From NCBI RefSeq assembly GCF_002575655.3, contig NC_053037.3:140999207-141063206 (forward strand): a DNA stretch of 64,000 bases, read 5' to 3'. This document shows positions 56,791 through 64,000 of the stretch, in pieces; the stretch's first letter is position 1, and each line of letters opens with the position of its first letter. This DNA is from Aegilops tauschii subsp. strangulata. Lineage: Eukaryota; Streptophyta; Magnoliopsida; Poales; Poaceae. Both the position numbers and the translations under genes were made by a program. The notes under the pieces are model-generated. The model made no database searches. It was not told the DNA's origin and saw only the letters and a list, made by a program, of their open reading frames with translations.

Positions 56791-59700
56791 ATGAACTTAG
56801 TACCTGATGGTATCTTGCTTGTCTATGTTGATTGTAGATCGATGTCCCGTGCTGTTGTTTCGTTGAATTTTAATGCGTTCCTTGAGAAAGCAAAGTTGAA
56901 AGATGATGGTAGCAATTACACGGACTGGGTCCGTAACTTGAGGATTATCCTCATTGCTGCACAGAAGAATTACTTCCTGGAAGCACCACTAGGTGTACCA
57001 CCTGCGCCAGCAACTGCAGACATTGTGAATGCCTGGTAGTCACATGTTGATGACTACTCGATAGTTCAGTGTGCCATGCTTTACGGCTTAGAACCGGGAC
57101 TTCAACGACGTTTTGAACATCATGGAGCATATGAGATGTTCCAGGAATTGAAGTTAATATTTCAAAAGAATGCCCGGATTGAGAGATATGAAGTCTCCAA
57201 TAAATTCTACAGCTGCAAGATGGAGGAGAATAGTTCTGTCAGTGAGCATATACTCAAGATGTCTGAGTATTGCAATCACTTGATTCAACTGGGAGTTAAT
57301 CTTCCAGATGATAGCGTCATTGACAGAATTCTTCAATCACTGCCACCAAGCTACAAGAGCTTCATGATGAACTATAACATGCAAGGGATGGATAAGACGA
57401 TTCCCGAGCTCTTCGCAATGCTAAAGGCTGCGGAGGTAGAAATCAAGAAGGAGCATCAAGTGTTGATGGTCAATAAGACCACCAGTTTCAAGAAAAAGGG
57501 CAAAGGGAAGAAGAAGGGGAACTTCAAGAAGAACAGCAAGCAAGTTGTTGCTCAGGAGAAGAAACCCAAGTCTGGACCTAAGCCTGAGACTGAGTGCTTC
57601 TACTGCAAGCAGACTGGTCACTGGAAGCGGAACTGCCCCAAGTATTTGGCGGATACGAAGGATGGCAAGGTGAACAAAGATATATGTGATATACATGGTA
57701 TTGATGTGTACCTTACTAATGCTCGCAGTAGCACCTAGGTATTTGATACTCGTTCTGTTGCTAATATTTGCAACTCGAAACAGGGGCTACGTATTAAGCG
57801 AAGATTGGCTAAGGACGAGGTGACGATGCGCGTGGGAAATAGTTCCAAAGTCGATGTGATCGCGGTCGGCACGCTACCTCTACATCTACCTTCGGGATTA
57901 GTTTTAGACCTAAATAATTGTTATTTGGTGCCAGCGTTAAGCATGAACATTATATCTGGATCTTGTTTGATGCGAGACGGTTATTCATTTAAATCAGAGA
58001 ATAATGGTTGTTCTATTTATATGAATAATATCTTTTGTGGTCATGCACCCTTGAAGAGTGGTCTGTTTTTGTTGAATCTCGATAGTAGTGATACACATAT
58101 TCATAATATTGAAGCCAAAAGATGCAGAGTTGATAATGATAGTGCAACTTATTTGTGGTACTGCCGTTTAGGTCATATCGGTGTAAAGCGCATGAAGAAA
58201 CTCCATACTGATGGACTTTTGGAACCACTTGATTATGAATCACTTGGTACTTGCGAACCGTACCTCATGGGCAAGATGACTAAAACGCCGTTCTCCGGAA
58301 CTATGGAGAGAGGAACAGATTTGTTGGAAATCATACATACAGATGTATGTGCTCCGATGAATGTTGAGGCTCGTGGTGCATATCGTTATTTTCTCACCTT
58401 CACAGATGATTTAACCAGATATGGGTATATCTACTTAATGAAACATAAGTCTGAAACATTTGAAAAGTTCCAAGAATTTCAGAGTGAAGTTGAAAATCAT
58501 CGTAACAAGAAAATAAAGTTTCTACAATCTGATCGTGGAGGAGAATATTTGAGTTATGAGTTTGGTCTTCATTTGAAACAATGCGGAATAGTTTCGCAGC
58601 TCACGCCACCTAGAACACCACAGCGTAATGGTGTGTCTGAACGTCGTAATCGTACTCTACTAGATATGGTGCGATCTATGATATCTCTTACTGATTTACT
58701 GCTATCATTTTGGGGTTATGCTTTACAGACGGTCGCATTCACGTTAAATAGGGCACCATCAAAATCCGTTGAGACGACGCCTTATGAACTGTGGTTTGGC
58801 AAGAAACCAAAGTTGTCGTTTCTTAAAGTTTGGGGCTGTGATGCTTATGTGAAAAAGCTTCAACCTGATAAGCTCGAACCCAAATCGGAGAAATGTGTCT
58901 TCATAGGATACCCAAAGGAGACTGTTGGGTACACCTTCTATCACAGATCCGAAGGCAAGACTTTTGTTGCTAAATTCGGAATCTTTCTGGAGAAGGAGTT
59001 TCTCTCGAAAGAAGTGAGTGGGAGGAAAGTAGAACTTGATGAGGTAATTGTACCTGCTCCCTTATTGGAGAGTAGTTCATCGCAGAAACCGGTTTCTGCG
59101 ACGCCTACACCAATTAGTGAGGAAGTTAATGATGATGATCATGGAACTTCAGATCAAGTTGTTACTGAACCTCGTAGGTCAACCAAAGTAAGATCCGCAC
59201 CAGAGTGGTACGGTAATCCTGTTCTGGAGGTTATGCTACTAGACCATGACGAACCTACGAACTATGAAGTAGCGATGGTGAGCCCAGATTCCGCAAAATG
59301 GCTTGAGGCCATGAAATCTGAGATGGGATCCATGTATGAGAACAAAGTGTCGACTTTGGTTGACTTGCCCGATGATCGGCAAGCCATTGAGAACAAATGG
59401 ATCTTCAAGAAGAAGACTGACGCTGACGGCAATGTTACTGTCTATAAAGCTTGACTTGTTGCAAAAGATTTTTGACAAGTTCAAGGGATTGACTACGATG
59501 ACACCTTCTCACCCGTAGCGATGCTTAAGTCTGTCCGAATCATGTTAGCATTTGCCGCATTTTATGATTATGAAATTTGGCAAATGGATGTCAAAACTGC
59601 ATTCCTGAATGGATTTCTAGAAGAAGAGTTGTATATGATGCAACCGGAAGGTTTTGTCGATCCAAAGGGAGCTAACAAAGTGTGCAAGCTCCAGCGATCT

Positions 59701-60823
59701 ATTTATGGACTGGTGCAAGTCTCTCGGAGTTGGAATAAACGCTTTGATAGTGTGATCAAAGCATTTGGTTTTGTACAGACTTTTGGAGAAGCCTGTATTT
59801 ACAAGAAAGTGAGTGGGAGCTCTGTAGCATTTCTAATATTATATGTGGATGACATATTGCTGATTGGAAATGATATAGAATTTCTGAATAGCATAAACGG
59901 ATACTTGAATAAGAGTTTTTAATGAAAGACCTCGGTGAAGCTGCGTATATGTTGGGCATCAAGATCTATAGAGATAGATTCAAGATGCTTAATTGGACTT
60001 TCACAAAGCACATACCTTGACAAAGTTTTGAAGAAGTTCAAAATGGATCAAGCAAAGAAAGGGTTCTTGCCTGTGTTACAAGGTGTGAAGGAGTAAGACT
60101 CAATGCCCGACCACTGCAGAAGATAGAGAGAAGATGAAAGATGTTTCCTATGCTTCAGCCATAGGCTCTATCATGTATGCAATGTTGTGTACCAGACCTG
60201 ATGTGTGCCTTGCTATAAGATTAGCAGGGAGGTACCAAAGTAATCTAGGAGTGGATCACTGGACAGCGGTCAAGAACATCCTGAAATACCTGAAAAGGAC
60301 TAAGGATATGTTTCTCGTTTATGGAGGTGACAAAGAGCTCATCGTAAATGGTTACGTTGATGCAAGCTTTGACACTAATCCGGACGATTCTAAATCGCAA
60401 ACCGGATACGTGTTTACATTGAACGGTGGAGCTGTCAGTTGGTGCAGTTCTAAACAAAGCGTCGTGGCGGGATCTACATGTGAAGCGGAGTACATAGTTG
60501 CTTCGGAAGCAGCAAATGAAGGAGTCTGGATGAAGGAGTTCATATCCGATCTAGGTGTCATACCTAGTGCATCGGGTCCAATGAAAATCTTTTGTGACAA
60601 TACTGGTGCAATTGCCTTGGCAAAGGAATCCAGATTTCACAAGAGAACCAAGCACATCAAGAGACGCTTCAATTCCATCCAGGATCTAGTCCAGGTGGGA
60701 GACATAGAAATTTGCAAGATACATACGGATCTGAATGTTGCAGACCCGTTGACTAAGCCTCTTCCACGAGCAAAACATGATCAGCACCAAGGCTCCATGG
60801 GTGTTAGGATCATTACTGTGTAA
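56791..60823 (+). pseudogene. Copia gag-pol polyprotein remnant
   Basis: Gag is followed by a CCHC zinc knuckle (57595-57636, CFYCKQTGHWKRNC), a protease-like DTRS where DTGS is usual, integrase with HTDVCAPM, SDRGGEY and NGVSERR acidic-residue contexts, RT with YVDD at 59842-59853, and RNase H ending near 60823. Stops at 57037 (TAG), 57736 (TAG), 59452 (TGA) and 59473 (TGA) and a break at 59920-60134 inactivate it. The last cysteine of the integrase zinc-binding motif is Tyr (TAC, 58261-58263). Domain order (integrase before RT) identifies copia. Confidence 0.92.
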
Positions 60824-60856
60824 TCTAGATTATTGACTCTAGTGCAAGTGGGAGAC

Positions 60857-62604
60857 TGAAGGAAATATGCCCTAGAGGCAATAATAAAGTTATTATTTAT
60901 TTCCTTATATCATGAAAAATGTTTATTATTCATGCTAGAATTGTATTAACCGGAAACATAATACATGTGTGAATACATAGACAAACAGAGTGTCACTAGT
61001 ATGCCTCTACTTGACTAGCTCGTTGATCAAAGATGGTTATGTTTCCTAGCCATAGACATGAGTTGTCATTTGATTAATGGGATCACATCATTAGGAGAAT
61101 GATGTGATTGACTTGACCCATTCCATTAGCTTAGCACCCGATCGTTTAGTATGTTGCTATTGCTTTCTTCATGACTTATACATGTTCCTATGACTATGAG
61201 ATTATGCAACTCCCGTTTACCGGAGGAACACTTTGTGTGCTACCAAATTTCACAACGTAAATGGGTGATTATAAAGGTGCTCTACAGGTGTCTTCGAAGG
61301 TACTTGTTGGGTTGGCGTATTTCGAGATTAGGATTTCTCACCCCGATTGTCGGAGAGGTATCTCTGGGCCCTCTCGGTAATGCACATCACTTAAGCCTTG
61401 CAAGCATTGCAACTAATGAGTTAGTTGTGGGATGATGTATTACGGAATGGGTAAAGAGACTTGCCGGTAACAAGATTGAACTAGGTATTGAGATACCGAC
61501 GATCGAATCTCGGGAAAGTAACATAGCGATGACAAAGGGAACAACGTATGTTATTATGCGGTCTGACCGATAAAGATCTTTGTAGAATATGTGGGAGCCA
61601 ATATGAGAATCCAGGTTCCGCTGTTGGTTATTGACCGAAGACGTGTCTCGGTTATATCTACATAGTTCTCGAACCCATAGGGTCCGCACGCTTAACGTTT
61701 CGATGATAGTTATATTGTGAGTTTATATGTTTTGATGTACCGAAGGTTGTTTGGACTCCCGGATGTGATCATGGACATGACGAGGAGTCTCGAAATGGTC
61801 GAGACATGAAGATTGATATATTGGATGACTATATTCGGACACCAGAATGGTTCCGGGGGTTATCGGATATATACCGGAGTAACGGGGGGTTACCGGAACC
61901 CCCCCCCCCCCGAGGCTATTGGGCCTCATGGGCCCAATTGGTGGAAGAGGAGAGGAGGCCAAGGGGCAGCCGCGCGCCCCTCCCCCCCCCCCCCCAAGTC
62001 CGAATTGGACAAGGAGGGGGGCGGCGCCCCCCCCCCTTTCCTTTCCCCCTCTCTCCTTCCGTCTCCTCTCCTAGTCCAACAAGGAAGGGAGGGAGTCCTA
62101 CTCCCGGTGGGAGTAGGACTCCTCCTGGCGCGCCTCCTCCTGGCCGGCCGCACCTCCCCCCTTGCTCCTTTATATACGGGGGCAGGGGGCACCCTAGAGA
62201 CACAACAATTGATCGCTTGATCTTTTAGCCGTGTGCGGTGCCCCCCTCCACCATAGTCCACCTCGATAATACTGTAGCGGTGCTTAGGCGAAGCCCTACG
62301 TTGGTAGAACATCATCATTGTCACCACGCCGTCGTGCTGACGAAACTCTCCCTCAACACTCGGCTGGATCGGAGTTCGAGGGACGTCATCAGGCTGAACG
62401 TGTGCTGAACTCGGAGGTGCCATGCGTTCGGTACTTGATCGGTCGGATCGTGAAGACATACGACTACATCAACCGCGTTGTGCTAACGCTTCCGCTTTCG
62501 GTCTACGAGGGTACGTGGACAACACTCTCCCCTCTCATTGCTATGCATCACCATGATCTTGTGTGTGCGTAGGAAATTTTTTGAAATTACTACGTTCCCC
62601 AACA
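60857..62604 (+). repeat. Copia 3' LTR (1748 bp)
   Basis: Preceded by a purine tract (AAGTGGGAGAC), it starts TGAAGGAAATATGCCCTAGAGG and ends TACGTTCCCCAACA. The start is close to BARE-1/WIS/Angela LTRs, where TGTTGG is usual, so TGAAGG is a diverged or family-specific start. TATATA at 62171-62176 is the likely TATA box. C-runs lie at 61901-61912 and 61982-61994. A 14-bp perfect inverted repeat with a 3-bp loop is at 62092-62122. Confidence 0.88.
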
Positions 62605-63878
62605 CTCTCAACAATAATAACATAATTGGATCATATAACTATCCCTCAACATGCAACAAAGAGTCACTCCAAAGTCACTAATAGCGGAGAACAAATGAAG
62701 AGATTATTGTAGGGTACACCACCTCAAAGTTATTCTTTCCAATCAATCCATTGGGCTATTCCTGTAAGTGTCACAAACAGCCCTAGAGTTCGTACTAGAA
62801 TAACACCTTAAGACACAAATCAACCAAAACCCTAATGTCACCTAGATACTCCAATGTCACCTCAAGTATCCGTGGGCATGATTATACGATATGCATCACA
62901 CAATCTCAGATTCATCTATTCAACCAACACAAAAGTACTTCAAAGAGTGCCCCAAAGTTTCTACCGGAGAGTCAAGACGAAAACGTGTGCCAACCCCTAT
63001 GCATAGGTTCATGGGCGGAACCCGCAAGTTGATCACCAAAACATACATCAAGTGAATCAATAGAATAACCCATTGTCACCACGGTTATCCCACGCAAGAC
63101 ATACATCAAGTGTTCTCAAATCATTAAAGACTCAATCCGATAAGATAACTTCAAAGGGAAAACTCAATCCATTACAAGAGAGTAGAGGGGGAGAAACATC
63201 ATAAGATCCAACTATAATAGCAAAGCTCGTGATACATCAAGATCGTGCCGAGTCAAGAACACGAGACAGAGAGAGAGAGAGATCAAACACATAGCTACTG
63301 GTACATACCCTGAGCCCCGAGGGTGAACTACTCCCTCCTCGTTATGGAGAGCGCCGGGATGATGAAGATGGCCACCGGTGAGGGTTCCCCCCTCCGGTAG
63401 GGTGCCGGAACAGGGTCCCGATTGGGTTTTGGTGGCTACATAAGCTTGCGGCGGCGGAACTCCCGATCTATTCTATGCCCCGAAGGTTTTAGGGTATATT
63501 GGTATATATAGGAGGAAGAAATACGTCAGGGGAGCCATGAGGGGCCCACGAGGGTGGAGGGCGCGCCCTGGGGGGTAGGCGCGCCCCCTACCTCGTGGCA
63601 TCCTGGTTGATGTCTTGACATAGGGTCCAAGTCCTCTGGATCACGTTCGTTCCGAAAATCACGTTCCCGAAGGTTTCATTCCGTTTGGACTCCGTTTGAT
63701 ATTCTTTTTCTGTGAAACTCTGAAATAGGCAAAAACAGCAATTCTGGGCTGGGCCTCCGGTTAATAGGTTAGTCCCAAAAATAATATAAAAGTGTACAAT
63801 AAAGCCCAATAATGTCCAAAACAGAATATAATATAGCATGGAACAATAAAAAATTATAGATACGTTGGAGACGTATCA
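62605..63878 (-). repeat. Athila-like LTR, minus strand, 3' LTR partial
   Basis: On the minus strand it starts TGATACGTCTCCAACGTATC at 63878. It matches 10155-11376 over about 0.7 kb in opposite orientation. A CT microsatellite is at about 63268-63281. GGCGCGCC-rich sequence (63560-63590) precedes the TATA-like TATATATA near 63500 on the minus strand. The inner end is cut by the copia element at CTCTC. Confidence 0.85.
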
Positions 63879-64000
63879 AGCATCCCCAAGCTTAATTCCT
63901 GCTCGTCCTCGAGTAGGGAAATGATAAAAACAGAATTTTTGATGTGGAATGCTACTTGGCATAATTTCAATGTAATTCTTCTTCATTGTGGTATGAATAT
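63879..64000 (-). mobile_element. Athila-like element, internal end next to 3' LTR
   Basis: On the minus strand the bases before the LTR read TAAGCTTGGGGATGCT, a purine-rich tract like those at 22812 and 13072. This makes the LTR a 3' LTR. The element continues beyond the window. Confidence 0.7.

Larger units (their letters stand above)
56313..62604 (+). mobile_element. Ty1/copia element (BARE-1/WIS/Angela-like), 5' LTR missing
   Basis: Contains leader, gag, protease, integrase, RT, RNase H and a 3' LTR, but no 5' LTR or primer-binding site. The left edge joins the Tat integrase directly. The right edge joins an Athila-like LTR at CTCTC (62605-62609), the presumed target. Because the two sides are different hosts, the 5' end was lost in a deletion that also removed the intervening DNA. 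Confidence 0.85.

Overview
The window is repeat-dense intergenic DNA from a grass genome, almost certainly Triticeae (wheat, Aegilops, barley or rye). The evidence is the families seen: a BARE-1/WIS/Angela-type copia LTR, Athila-like LTRs beginning TGATACGTCTCC, a Tat-lineage gypsy element with an antisense gene, chromovirus-type LTRs of 3.5-4.4 kb and CACTA transposons ending CACTACAAAAA. No ordinary host gene and no rRNA, tRNA or CRISPR was found. Nearly every base can be assigned to a transposable element, so the annotation is mainly an insertion history.

Left part (1-13095): a decayed chromovirus (Ty3/gypsy) polyprotein and its 3.5-kb 3' LTR (3429-6912) sit inside a CACTA 3'-end fragment (6913-9328). 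That fragment abuts the 3' end of another gypsy element (9329-10154), which interrupts the LTR of an Athila-like non-autonomous element (10155-13095).

Middle (13096-56312): the host is one minus-strand Tat-lineage gypsy element, present as three pieces: 13096-15685 (LTR, polypurine tract and a plus-strand, i.e. antisense, gene with a B3-like DNA-binding domain), 24186-24864, and 55455-56312 (integrase C-terminus). Two insertions split it. The first is a complete 8.5-kb Athila-like element (15686-24180, target duplication GCCGT). The second is a 30.6-kb CACTA transposon (24865-55454, target duplication CTT).

The CACTA carries a ten-exon TnpA/PTTA-like gene on the minus strand, a three-exon TnpD transposase gene on the plus strand (one frameshift), a GRF zinc-finger gene with a premature stop, duplicated promoter-like and gene-fragment modules, MITE-like insertions, a retroposon-like insertion with a 15-bp duplication, and tandem arrays at both ends. 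A 4353-bp solo LTR (48958-53310, duplication TCACC) is nested in its right arm.

Right part (56313-64000): a copia element lacking its 5' LTR (56313-62604) abuts a minus-strand LTR of the same Athila-like family as 10155-11376. Most open frames here are broken, and where the ancestral codon can be judged the stops are mostly C-to-T or G-to-A changes, as expected of long-methylated DNA. The most notable items are the self-consistent giant CACTA with its extra GRF gene, the amplified exon-intron modules of its TnpA-like gene, and the B3-like antisense gene of the Tat element. Family names come from recognition, not database search.
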